33,425 nucleotides of DNA from an uncultured Pelagibacteraceae bacterium (lineage in GTDB: Bacteria; Pseudomonadota; Alphaproteobacteria; Pelagibacterales; Pelagibacteraceae): positions 1 to 33,425 of the forward strand of contig CACLFK010000008.1 of the NCBI GenBank assembly GCA_902606105.1, in the 5' to 3' direction. Positions 9,004 to 16,525 of this stretch are shown here, piece after piece. Every line of letters begins with the position of its first letter. Position 1 is the first letter of the stretch. Position numbers and translations under genes: made by a program. Under the pieces are notes generated by a model. It ran no database searches, had not been told where the DNA came from, and saw only the letters and a program-made list of their open reading frames with translations.

Positions 9004-9037
9004 TTAAAGGTGGTCTATTTTAGTAAACCACCTTTAA
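9004..9037 (-). terminator. Stem-loop downstream of the formate dehydrogenase gene
   Basis: An 11-bp perfect stem: TTAAAGGTGGT at 9004-9014 pairs with ACCACCTTTAA at 9027-9037 around a 12-base loop. It begins 17 bases past the stop of fdh (minus strand). On the minus strand the 3' arm and following bases are only moderately U-rich, so it may be an imperfect intrinsic terminator or an RNA 3'-end stabiliser. It separates fdh from selO. It is the strongest hairpin I noticed in any of the intergenic gaps. Confidence 0.55.
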
Positions 9038-9053
9038 TAAGTTTTAGTGTAAG

Positions 9054-10253
9054 TTATTTTTTCTTGTACTTAGCTGCTTCCTCTGATCCACCTGTGGCTG
9101 ATCCTTTACTATACGAGTGAGCACCCATACCAGCTAATTGACCATCTTTAACAATAAGGTATTGATTTCTGATTTCGCTACCTGCAAAGAAACATTCCAA
9201 AATTTCTCTTACTCCATCAGCATATCTTGCTTGAGCAGATAATGAGGTTCCAGATGTATGTGGTGTCATTCCATGATTTGGCATAGTTCTCCAAACATGA
9301 TCATTTGGAGCTGGCTGTGGAAACCAAACGTCTCCGGCATATCCACTTAATTGTCCACTTTCTAAAGCTTTAGCAATAGCCTCACGATTGCAAATTTTAC
9401 CTCTAGCAGTATTTACAATGTATGCACCTTTTTTCATTTTACCAATCATTGCTTCATCAAATAAGTTTTCAGTTTCTGGATGGAGAGGACAATTAATTGT
9501 CACAACATCACAAACTTTAACCATTGACTCCACAGAGTCATGAAAAGTTAAATTTAATTCTTTTTCAACACTATCAGGCAATTTATGCCTATCAAAGTAA
9601 TGTAAATGTACATCAAAAGGTTTCATTTTTCTTAGCGCATCTAAACCAATACGACCTGCAGCTACAGTTCCTATATGCATACCTTCAACGTCATAAGATC
9701 TTTGTACAGCATCTGCAATATTCCAGCCTCCTTCATTAACAATCCTATGTTGATTATGATAATCCCTCACCATTGAAACAATCATCATAACTATATGTTC
9801 AGCTACTGATCTTGAATTACAAAATGTAACTTCTACCACATCAATTTTGTTATCCATTGCTGCTTGTAAATCAACATGATCTGATCCTATTCCTGCAGTA
9901 ATAGCCATTTTTAAATTTTTTGCTTTTGCAATTCTCTCTTTCGTTAAATAATAAGGAAAAAATGGTTGAGATATAACTATATCAGCATCAACTATATGTT
10001 TATCAGCTTCACATCCATCGCCATCTTTACTATTTGTAACAATAAATTCATGACCATTAGACTCTAAATATTTTCTTAATCCCAATCCACCTGAAACGCA
10101 TCCTAATAACTCTCCTGGTGTAAAGTCTCTACCTTTTGGACTAGGTAAAGTCATTCCATCGGGATATTTTTCTAATTTAGGAAGATCACCAAGGGGATAT
10201 GATTTTGGCATTCCACCTTTTGGATCATCATATAATACACATAATATCTTCAT
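9054..10253 (-). CDS. fdh: NAD-dependent formate dehydrogenase (metal-free, D-2-hydroxyacid dehydrogenase family)
   Basis: A 399-residue enzyme oxidising formate to CO2 with reduction of NAD+. It aligns by position with the well-studied Pseudomonas formate dehydrogenase: Asn146 in TFCNSRS, the nucleotide loop GTVAAGRIG near residues 195-203, the NAD-selecting Asp221 in YFDRHKLP, Arg284 in NTARGKI, and Gln313 and His332 in FPQPAP and MTPHTSGT. All catalytic residues are present. The ATG has a strong AGGAG ribosome binding site about 7 bases upstream. It needs no molybdenum, although mobA and moeA lie close by. It would drain formate from C1 metabolism and give NADH, fitting the methylotrophy-like C1 oxidation known in SAR11. 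A stem-loop follows the gene. Confidence 0.95.
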   Translation of the reverse strand: MKILCVLYDDPKGGMPKSYPLGDLPKLEKYPDGMTLPSPKGRDFTPGELLGCVSGGLGLRKYLESNGHEFIVTNSKDGDGCEADKHIVDADIVISQPFFPYYLTKERIAKAKNLKMAITAGIGSDHVDLQAAMDNKIDVVEVTFCNSRSVAEHIVMMIVSMVRDYHNQHRIVNEGGWNIADAVQRSYDVEGMHIGTVAAGRIGLDALRKMKPFDVHLHYFDRHKLPDSVEKELNLTFHDSVESMVKVCDVVTINCPLHPETENLFDEAMIGKMKKGAYIVNTARGKICNREAIAKALESGQLSGYAGDVWFPQPAPNDHVWRTMPNHGMTPHTSGTSLSAQARYADGVREILECFFAGSEIRNQYLIVKDGQLAGMGAHSYSKGSATGGSEEAAKYKKK

Positions 10254-10330
10254 TTATTCTCCTGTATGTAATAAAACATTAATTTATTTTTTGGCCATCT
10301 AACCTTATTTTTGAGAGGCTAGCAAACAAA

Positions 10331-10795
10331 TTATTTCTTAGACGGATAATTTTTTTTTAGAATAAATCGATTAATAATTATTGCGAAAATAATAATAATT
10401 ATTGAACCAGAAATCACTGGGGTTAGCAAGTAGTCTAATGACACACTACCCAAGATGACTATGATTGGATTACCACCAGCAGGAGGATGAGTAACATTTA
10501 GCAATATCATTAAACCAACTCCAAAACCAACAGCTAAAGGTATTGTTAAATATATTGGCAAAGGGACAAAGTATAAAAAAATTATTCCTACAAGTGCAGT
10601 AAGAAGATGACCAAAGAAAACATTTTTTGGCTGTGCAAAAGGACTTTCCGGGTATCCGTAGAGTAATACCATTGAAGATCCAAATGAAGCAATTAAAAAT
10701 ATTCCATACTCGGTTTTATAAGTAAGAAGAGTTAATATTCCTATTGTGATAACTGAAAATAAACCTGCAAAGAATGATTGTCTTATATTTCCCAT
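10331..10795 (-). CDS. HPP family integral membrane protein
   Basis: A 154-residue protein with four to five hydrophobic segments and the HPP family signature THPPAGGNPIIVILG at about residues 102-116, preceded by LIASFGSSMVLLYGYPESPFAQPKN, also typical. Plant HPP proteins have been linked to nitrite transport; the bacterial role is not settled. It starts 3 bases after the NifU-like gene on the same strand, so they are probably one operon, and it ends 77 bases before fdh. The charged tail KKNYPSKK is expected to be cytoplasmic. Confidence 0.85.
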   Translation of the reverse strand: MGNIRQSFFAGLFSVITIGILTLLTYKTEYGIFLIASFGSSMVLLYGYPESPFAQPKNVFFGHLLTALVGIIFLYFVPLPIYLTIPLAVGFGVGLMILLNVTHPPAGGNPIIVILGSVSLDYLLTPVISGSIIIIIFAIIINRFILKKNYPSKK

Positions 10796-10798
10796 AAT

Positions 10799-11197
10799 TT
10801 AATTTGATACTATTTTTTTTAGTGCGTTAAAAGGAAGAAGAATACATTCCTTTCTAGATATATTATTATGGTCAAACAATTTACTTAAAAAAGACCATTT
10901 TTTTTCTATAGTTTCATGATTTTTATTAAAAAAAGATTTTGCAAAATTACAGAGTTCATTAATTTTATTTTTTTTTGAGTTAATTAAATTTTTTGACAAT
11001 AAACTTGCGGTAGCTTGACAATAAATACATGATTTTCCCTGATAACCAAAATCAATCAGTTTTTCATCTTTTATTACAAGCTTAATTTGTATTTCATCAC
11101 CACATAATGGATTTTTGGATTTAGCAAAGTGAGTATAGTTTTTGATATTTTTATTATTCTTTGTGTCAGAAGCGATTTCTAAAATTTTAAGATCCAT
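10799..11197 (-). CDS. NifU/IscU/SufU-like Fe-S scaffold-type protein
   Basis: A 132-residue protein of the NifU N-terminal domain family. The three cluster-ligand cysteines are in order: Cys in NPLCGDEI, Cys in GKSCIYCQATASLL, and Cys in SRKECILLPFNAL. An extra Cys in the second motif (CIYC) is seen. The residue before the last Cys is Glu rather than the His of IscU, which is nearer to the SufU-like subgroup. I chose the ATG at 11197, preceded by AAAAGAAAT, over an in-frame TTG at 11215. It lies divergent from mobA. Whether it assembles clusters or mainly moves sulfur is not decidable here. Confidence 0.78.
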   Translation of the reverse strand: MDLKILEIASDTKNNKNIKNYTHFAKSKNPLCGDEIQIKLVIKDEKLIDFGYQGKSCIYCQATASLLSKNLINSKKNKINELCNFAKSFFNKNHETIEKKWSFLSKLFDHNNISRKECILLPFNALKKIVSN

Positions 11198-11240
11198 AAT
11201 ATTTCTTTTAATCAAGAGTTAATGTTTTATATTTTGTCTC

Positions 11241-11849
11241 ATGGACCATAACAGTATTTTAGGCACTGTGCTAGCAGGCGGAATGTCTTACAGGTTTGGA
11301 GAAGATAAATCTCAAGTAAAATTAGATGGAAAGCTCCTTATTGATTATATTTTATCAGAAATAGTTGATGAATTTAAAGAAATTTTGATAGTGACTAATA
11401 ATCAAATTACATTTCACAAATCTAAAAAAATATCAACAATTAAAGATTTTAAAAAAGGACAAGGACCTCTAGGTGGAGTTTTAAGTGCAATGAAATGGGC
11501 AAAGGAAAAAAATAGTAATTATAGATGGATCTCAACTTTTCCAGTAGATACGCCATTTTTTAAAAAGGAGATTTTAAAAAAGTTTTTAAGTGAAATAAAT
11601 GTAGAAGAAAGTAAACTTTTTTTTATTAAATCAAATAATATAAGACATAATATTTTTGGCTTATGGTCTATCGATTTAATGGAAAAATTAGAGGAAGATT
11701 TAAATAAGGGACATAAAAAAGTTGAAACATGGGCAAATAGTATTGGAGTAAAAATTATAAATATAGAATTTATGTGTAAAGATCCTTTTTTTAATATCAA
11801 CACTAAAGATGACTTAGAAATAGCAAAAGAAAAGATAAAAAATGATTAG
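11241..11849 (+). CDS. mobA: Molybdenum cofactor guanylyltransferase
   Basis: A 202-residue nucleotidyltransferase that attaches GMP to molybdopterin. The N-terminal nucleotide-binding signature LAGGMSYRFGEDKSQVKLDG begins at residue 11, and PVDTPFF carries the metal-binding Asp. It overlaps the moeA start by 8 bases, which supports the molybdenum-cofactor assignment over other NTP transferases. The product is needed only by DMSO reductase-type molybdoenzymes, none of which is in this window; the neighbouring formate dehydrogenase is not one of them. Confidence 0.87.
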   Translation: MDHNSILGTVLAGGMSYRFGEDKSQVKLDGKLLIDYILSEIVDEFKEILIVTNNQITFHKSKKISTIKDFKKGQGPLGGVLSAMKWAKEKNSNYRWISTFPVDTPFFKKEILKKFLSEINVEESKLFFIKSNNIRHNIFGLWSIDLMEKLEEDLNKGHKKVETWANSIGVKIINIEFMCKDPFFNINTKDDLEIAKEKIKND

Positions 11850-13095
11850 TTATCAAAATTCAATAAAAATCTTAAACAGAGGTAGACTTAATATCAAAAA
11901 TGAAAATATTTTAAGCACAAAATCTTTAAATAGAGTTTCTTCTTCAAATATTTATTCAAAATTTAATTATCCAGCTGGAAATAATGCTGCTTTTGATGGT
12001 TATGCAGTTAATTCAAGTGATACTAAAAAATTAAATAGACTAAAACCGAAAGCCTTCAAAATAATAGGATCTATATCTGCTGGAGATAAGCCATTTAAGA
12101 AAAAAATTAAAAAATTTGATGCAGTAGAAATAATGACTGGAGGAATTATTCCAAAAGCTTTTAACACAATTATTCCAATAGAAAGAATTAATTTTTACCC
12201 AAATAAAAAAATTAGAAAATTTATCATGATTAATAAAAAAATAACTAAATATGATAATGTAAGATTTGCAGGGTCTGATTATAAAAAGGGTGAACTTGTT
12301 ATAAAAAAAAATTCTATAATTTTACCAAAACATATATTGGCTATAAAAACTTTGGGTATAAAAAATATTAAGGTTAAAAAAAAAATAAATATTTTATTTT
12401 TTTCAACAGGGAATGAGATCTCTAATAAGGATATCATAGCTAATTGGAAAGTTAGAAATTCTAACAGTCATTATATAAAGAGCCTAAATAATAATTTTTT
12501 ATTTAATTTTAAAAATGGAGGTATACTAAAAGACAATCATCAAAACATTTTTAAGTATAAAATTAAAAAAATATTGAATTCTAAGATAGATATTATCATT
12601 ACCTCCGGGGCGGTTTCAGCTGGAAAATTTGATTACATACCAAGTGTTGTTAAAACACTGAATTTGTCTCATTTTTTTAAAAGTGTAGCAATTAGACCAG
12701 GTAAACCAATTCTATTTGCCAAGGTTCAAGGTAAACAAAAAGCTATTTTTGGTTTACCTGGAAATCCAATGTCATCAACTGCTTGTTTTAGATTTTTTGT
12801 TTATCCCTATATTTCAAATCTTTTAGGTTTAAATGTAGAAAAACCAGTTAAAGCTATTTTAAAAAATGATTTTTTAAAAAAGAAAAAATTTACTAGATTT
12901 GCAAAGAGCAAACTAAACACAACCAAAGATGGAAAAATAGAAGTTAGTATTTTAAAAGGTCAGGAGTCATTCAGAATTAAATCTTTTGTTAAATCAAATA
13001 TTTGGGCTTTATTACCATCAGGAAAGTCTAAATTTAAAAAGGGTGAGATCATTGATTGTTATTTTCCGAACAATCCAAATCAAAGTTTGATTTAG
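11842..13095 (+). CDS. moeA: Molybdopterin molybdenumtransferase
   Basis: A 417-residue MoeA, which inserts molybdate into adenylylated molybdopterin. Family motifs in order: NNAAFDGYAVN near residue 48, IMTGGIIPKAFNTIIPIE, FFSTGNEIS, ITSGAVSAGKFDYIP (the counterpart of the usual TGGVS.G..D loop), then RPGKPILFAKVQGK and FGLPGNPMSS. The protein is extremely lysine- and isoleucine-rich even by the standard of this window, which follows from A-rich codons. Overlap with mobA shows a two-gene operon. The conserved loop reads SGAVSAGKFD rather than GGVSVGDYD, a small departure but seen in a recognisable context. Confidence 0.88.
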   Translation: MISYQNSIKILNRGRLNIKNENILSTKSLNRVSSSNIYSKFNYPAGNNAAFDGYAVNSSDTKKLNRLKPKAFKIIGSISAGDKPFKKKIKKFDAVEIMTGGIIPKAFNTIIPIERINFYPNKKIRKFIMINKKITKYDNVRFAGSDYKKGELVIKKNSIILPKHILAIKTLGIKNIKVKKKINILFFSTGNEISNKDIIANWKVRNSNSHYIKSLNNNFLFNFKNGGILKDNHQNIFKYKIKKILNSKIDIIITSGAVSAGKFDYIPSVVKTLNLSHFFKSVAIRPGKPILFAKVQGKQKAIFGLPGNPMSSTACFRFFVYPYISNLLGLNVEKPVKAILKNDFLKKKKFTRFAKSKLNTTKDGKIEVSILKGQESFRIKSFVKSNIWALLPSGKSKFKKGEIIDCYFPNNPNQSLI

Positions 13096-13145
13096 TAAAT
13101 ACATTTTTGTTGTAGAAAATTCTATTTAGAACTAGATTTCTGCAT

Positions 13146-14051
13146 ATGTTAGAGCTCAAAAGTCCTAAAATCGCTGTTCCTGTTGTTTTGTTTGCTGGAC
13201 TATTGTGGTCGTTTGGCCCTTTGGTTGTAAGGTATATGGATAATCCACATCTAGTTCCTTGGCAATATATCTTTGGAAGAGGTCTTACTATTTTTATTTT
13301 GTTAAATCTTTATTTATTTTTTGAAGAAGGAAAAAATTTTTACAAAAATTATTATAAAATTGGCCTGTCAGGATTAATTGGTGGTTCAGGTCTTGGGATT
13401 GCAATGATTACTTTTATTTATTCAATCACGAATACTAGTGTTGCTATAACTTTACTATGTCTTGCTGCAATGCCCTTTTTTACAGCATTATTAGCTTTTT
13501 TATTTTTAAGAGAAAAAATTTCTTTTAATGTCTGGGTATCAATTATTATTGCTACTATCGGTATACTAATTATGGCTATAGGCAACAATGGTGAAAAATC
13601 TTTAATAGGTTTTGTATTTGGACTTACATCCTCAATAGGCTTCTCAGTTTTTTCTGTAACTTTAAGATGGAGAAAAGAAACTCCTAAATTTACTACAGTT
13701 GCTTTTGCTGGTTTTTTTTGTTTTGTATTTGCTTCAATTGCAATTATTGCAAATGATTTAGTTTTTTTTTCTACAAGTTATAATGGATCATTATTTTCTC
13801 TTCATGGTACTTTAGTGTGTTTTGGATTAATTTTGTACTCAATTGGCTCTAAAGCAATACCTGCTGCTGAACTAACTTTATTATCATTAACAGAAGTTAT
13901 CGGTGGAATATTCTGGGTATGGTTACCATTATTTGGCATCAATGAAGTACCTGATACAAATACAATTATTGGTGGTTTTTTTCTTTTTGTATCAATAATC
14001 TATTACAGTCTTATTATGCGATGGAATAAAAGATATATCGCCTTAAATTAA
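13146..14051 (+). CDS. EamA/DMT-superfamily membrane transporter
   Basis: A 301-residue protein with about ten membrane segments arranged as two EamA repeats, the standard drug/metabolite transporter layout. GLLWSFGPLVVRYMD at the N-terminus and LLCLAAMPFFTALLAFLFLREKI at the end of repeat one are typical, as is AAELTLLSLTEVIGGIFWVWL in repeat two. It ends 3 bases before the amidinotransferase-like gene, which is followed 2 bases later by the threonine aldolase, so the three are likely one operon. This suggests it carries an amino acid, guanidino compound or related metabolite, but DMT substrates cannot be read from sequence. Confidence 0.87.
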   Translation: MLELKSPKIAVPVVLFAGLLWSFGPLVVRYMDNPHLVPWQYIFGRGLTIFILLNLYLFFEEGKNFYKNYYKIGLSGLIGGSGLGIAMITFIYSITNTSVAITLLCLAAMPFFTALLAFLFLREKISFNVWVSIIIATIGILIMAIGNNGEKSLIGFVFGLTSSIGFSVFSVTLRWRKETPKFTTVAFAGFFCFVFASIAIIANDLVFFSTSYNGSLFSLHGTLVCFGLILYSIGSKAIPAAELTLLSLTEVIGGIFWVWLPLFGINEVPDTNTIIGGFFLFVSIIYYSLIMRWNKRYIALN

Positions 14052-14054
14052 TTT

Positions 14055-15170
14055 ATGAGTAAAAATAATATTATTGTTAATAGTTGGAATGAGTGGGATC
14101 CTCTAAAACATGTTATAGTTGGTAAAGCTGATGGTACTTGCATTCCTGCGCCAGAACCAGCTTTAGATGCAAAAGTTCCTGAAGATAGTGATATGAGAGG
14201 ACAGTTTGGACCAAGAACGAAAGACACAACAGATAAAGCTAATCAATTATTAGATGATTTTGCAGCCTTGCTTGAAAATAGAGGAATTAAAGTTGATCGA
14301 CCAACCCCTATCAACTTTAATCAAAAAACTTCAACACCTGATTGGGAAGCGGAAACCATGTTTGGCTGTATGCCTCCAAGAGATGTTTTGTTGACTGTTG
14401 GAAATGAAATATTGGAGGCAACAATGAGTTACCGTTCCAGATGGTTTGAATATTTATGCTATCGGCCGCTATTACAGAACTATTATAATCTAGATCCAAA
14501 TATGCGACATGAGTCTGCTCCAAAACCAAGATTAACAGAATTAGATTATAGAAAAGATTATCTTTCAGATAAAATTGGAGTTGATAAAAGATTAGAGTGG
14601 ACTGAAAAAAAGCTCTTTGTAACGACAGAGGAGGAACCTTTATTTGATGCAGCAGATGTTTTAAGATTTGGAAAAGACCTAGTAGTACAACATGGTTTTA
14701 CTACAAATCTAAAAGGTATAAATTGGCTCAAAAGACATTACAAAGATCATAGAGTTCATGCAGTAAATTTTCCAGGTGATCCATACCCAATCCATATTGA
14801 TGCAACCTTCACTCCAATTAAAGAGGGATTAATTATTAATAATCCACAAAGAAGATTGCCTAATGAACAGAGAAAACTATTTGAAAATAATGGTTGGGAA
14901 ATAATTGATAGCGCGCAACCTGCACATAACGAGCCACCACCTTTATGCTATTCATCTACTTGGCTCTCCATGAATGTACTTGTTTTAGATCCAAAGACTG
15001 TTTGTGTTGAAAAAAGTGAAATTTATCAAGCTGAACAACTAGATAAGTTAGGAATGGAGGTCGTTCCAGTGGAACTAAGAGATGCTTATGCATTTGGTGG
15101 AGGTCTTCATTGTTGCACAGCAGATGTTTATAGAGACGGTGTATTAAAAGATTACTTTCCAAAGCAATAA
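14055..15170 (+). CDS. Glycine amidinotransferase-like enzyme
   Basis: A 371-residue guanidino-group transferase closely resembling arginine:glycine amidinotransferase, which makes guanidinoacetate and ornithine. The catalytic triad can be placed: Asp in LFDAADVLRFGKD (D201), His247 in YPIHIDATF and the nucleophile Cys353 in FGGGLHCCTADVYR, the counterpart of FGGGFHCWTCDV in animal enzymes. The middle of the protein (residues 215-250 and 290-315, including YSSTWLSMNVLVLDPK) also follows the animal enzyme. A second Cys directly follows the nucleophile. Position between a transporter and a threonine aldolase that makes glycine fits a glycine acceptor. Other amidino acceptors cannot be excluded. 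Confidence 0.85.
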   Translation: MSKNNIIVNSWNEWDPLKHVIVGKADGTCIPAPEPALDAKVPEDSDMRGQFGPRTKDTTDKANQLLDDFAALLENRGIKVDRPTPINFNQKTSTPDWEAETMFGCMPPRDVLLTVGNEILEATMSYRSRWFEYLCYRPLLQNYYNLDPNMRHESAPKPRLTELDYRKDYLSDKIGVDKRLEWTEKKLFVTTEEEPLFDAADVLRFGKDLVVQHGFTTNLKGINWLKRHYKDHRVHAVNFPGDPYPIHIDATFTPIKEGLIINNPQRRLPNEQRKLFENNGWEIIDSAQPAHNEPPPLCYSSTWLSMNVLVLDPKTVCVEKSEIYQAEQLDKLGMEVVPVELRDAYAFGGGLHCCTADVYRDGVLKDYFPKQ

Positions 15171-15172
15171 TT

Positions 15173-16219
15173 ATGGTGCAGATTAAGACTAAAAGAGAAA
15201 GAGTACAATTTGCTTCAGACAATGTTACGGGAGCATGTCCTGAAGTTTTAGAAGCAATTCTAAAAGCAAATGATGGCGATAGAACCCCTTATGGAAATGA
15301 TCAAATATCCACGGATTTACAAAATAAATTTTCAGAAATTTTTGAAAAAAAAGTAATTGTTTTTCCTACTGCATCTGGAACAGCTTCTAACGCGTTGGCG
15401 CTTTCAACAATGACACCATCATTTGGTAATATTTATTGTCATAGATTTTCACATATAAATACTGATGAATGCGGAGCACCTGAATTTTATACTGGAGGTG
15501 CAAAATTAGTTAATATTTATGGTGATGACGGAAAAATTACAGCTAAAGAACTAGATGAAAATGTAAATGGTAAAGATATTGTTCATCATACTCAACCTTC
15601 TTCAGTAAGCATAACACAATTAACTGAAACTGGAGAGGCTTACCAGTTAGATGAGATTAAAGAAATTTCTGATGTTGCACATCACCATAAATTAAATATC
15701 CATATGGATGGTGCGAGATTTGCAAATGCATTAATATCTTTAAACTGTTCACCAGCAGAAATGACATGGAAATCAGGGATAGATGTATTGTCTTTTGGGG
15801 CTACTAAAAATGGCTGTTTAGCAGCCGAGGCAATTATTTTTTTTAAACCTGAATTAGTTGGGAACTTACCTTTTTTAATGAAAAGAGCAGGGCATTTATT
15901 ATCTAAGATGAGTTTTGTCTCTGCCCAATTAGATGCTTATATTTCTAACGATGTTTGGTTAAAAAATGCAAAGCATGCCAATTTAATGGGTAAAAAATTA
16001 AGCAATGGATTAAACAAATATCCAGAAATTAAACTTGCATATCCAACCCATGCAAATGAGATATTTGTAAAAATTCCTGAGAAAATTATTAAGCAATTGA
16101 ATTCTGAAGGATATACAATTAATGATGATGAGTGGGATGGTAAAGCTGTTAGGCTTGTAACTGCCTGGAATACTGATCCTAATGATATTGATAATTTTTT
16201 AAATATAATTAAACCTTAG
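15173..16219 (+). CDS. ltaE: Low-specificity L-threonine aldolase
   Basis: A 348-residue PLP enzyme of the fold type I aldolase group, cleaving threonine to glycine and acetaldehyde. HMDGAR (Asp179) and LSFGATKNG with the PLP lysine K212 are family signatures. It begins 2 bases after the amidinotransferase-like gene, so its product glycine would be available to that enzyme; this coupling is inference. SAR11 bacteria are known for an unusual glycine/serine requirement, which makes a glycine-producing aldolase physiologically interesting. It ends 1 base from the convergent small ORF at 16221. Confidence 0.92.
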   Translation: MVQIKTKRERVQFASDNVTGACPEVLEAILKANDGDRTPYGNDQISTDLQNKFSEIFEKKVIVFPTASGTASNALALSTMTPSFGNIYCHRFSHINTDECGAPEFYTGGAKLVNIYGDDGKITAKELDENVNGKDIVHHTQPSSVSITQLTETGEAYQLDEIKEISDVAHHHKLNIHMDGARFANALISLNCSPAEMTWKSGIDVLSFGATKNGCLAAEAIIFFKPELVGNLPFLMKRAGHLLSKMSFVSAQLDAYISNDVWLKNAKHANLMGKKLSNGLNKYPEIKLAYPTHANEIFVKIPEKIIKQLNSEGYTINDDEWDGKAVRLVTAWNTDPNDIDNFLNIIKP

Positions 16220-16220
16220 A

Positions 16221-16448
16221 TCAATTAGGGCTTTGTCTTAAATAATTTATGTATTTAATTACCTCGTCGAATTTACTGTCATCTATATCTTTGTAGCTAT
16301 TATTAAATTTATTTTTAACAGCAAGCGCTACATGTGCATAAGGATTACGTCCTTTAGGGTGATTTGGATGTTCTGGTAATTGACCTTCCAAATAATCGCC
16401 AGCTTCCTGAATAATTTTCCAGAGTTTACTTGCGTTTTCTTTGTTCAT
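16221..16448 (-). CDS. Small conserved-looking hypothetical protein (75 aa)
   Basis: I do not recognise a named family. The 75-residue product is compact and charged, with no signal or membrane segment. It has two helical-looking parts: residues 1-22 around SKLWKIIQEAGDYLEGQL and residues 50-72 around YKDIDDSKFDEVIKYINYL. Between them is a Pro/His/Gly-rich turn, LPEHPNHPKGRNPYAHVA, that looks like a conserved motif. It fits exactly between its neighbours (1 base from ltaE, divergent from the epoxide hydrolase), which favours a real gene. Function unknown. Confidence 0.6.
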   Translation of the reverse strand: MNKENASKLWKIIQEAGDYLEGQLPEHPNHPKGRNPYAHVALAVKNKFNNSYKDIDDSKFDEVIKYINYLRQSPN

Positions 16449-16476
16449 ATTTCTGCATCGATGCTTTATCTAATTC

Positions 16477-16504
16477 TAGCATAGTGAATAGCATAGTTTA
16501 TAAT
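16477..16504 (+). promoter_or_regulatory. Candidate promoter with tandem 12-bp repeat upstream of the epoxide hydrolase
   Basis: In the 77-base divergent gap, TAGCATAG occurs twice with a 12-base period (16477-16484 and 16489-16496), directly followed by TATAAT at 16499-16504, 21 bases before the epoxide hydrolase ATG. A 10-bp palindrome, GCATCGATGC, sits at 16455-16464. The arrangement could be a promoter with an operator, but no good -35 is visible and the DNA is AT-rich. Confidence 0.35.
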
Positions 16505-16525
16505 TTTAGTAATTAAATTTTAAAA

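Noticed and set aside
10254-10330. A weak stem (CTAGCC / GGTTAG) between the HPP gene and fdh as a terminator.
   Set aside because: Only six pairs with a G-U, a long loop and no U tract; not convincing.
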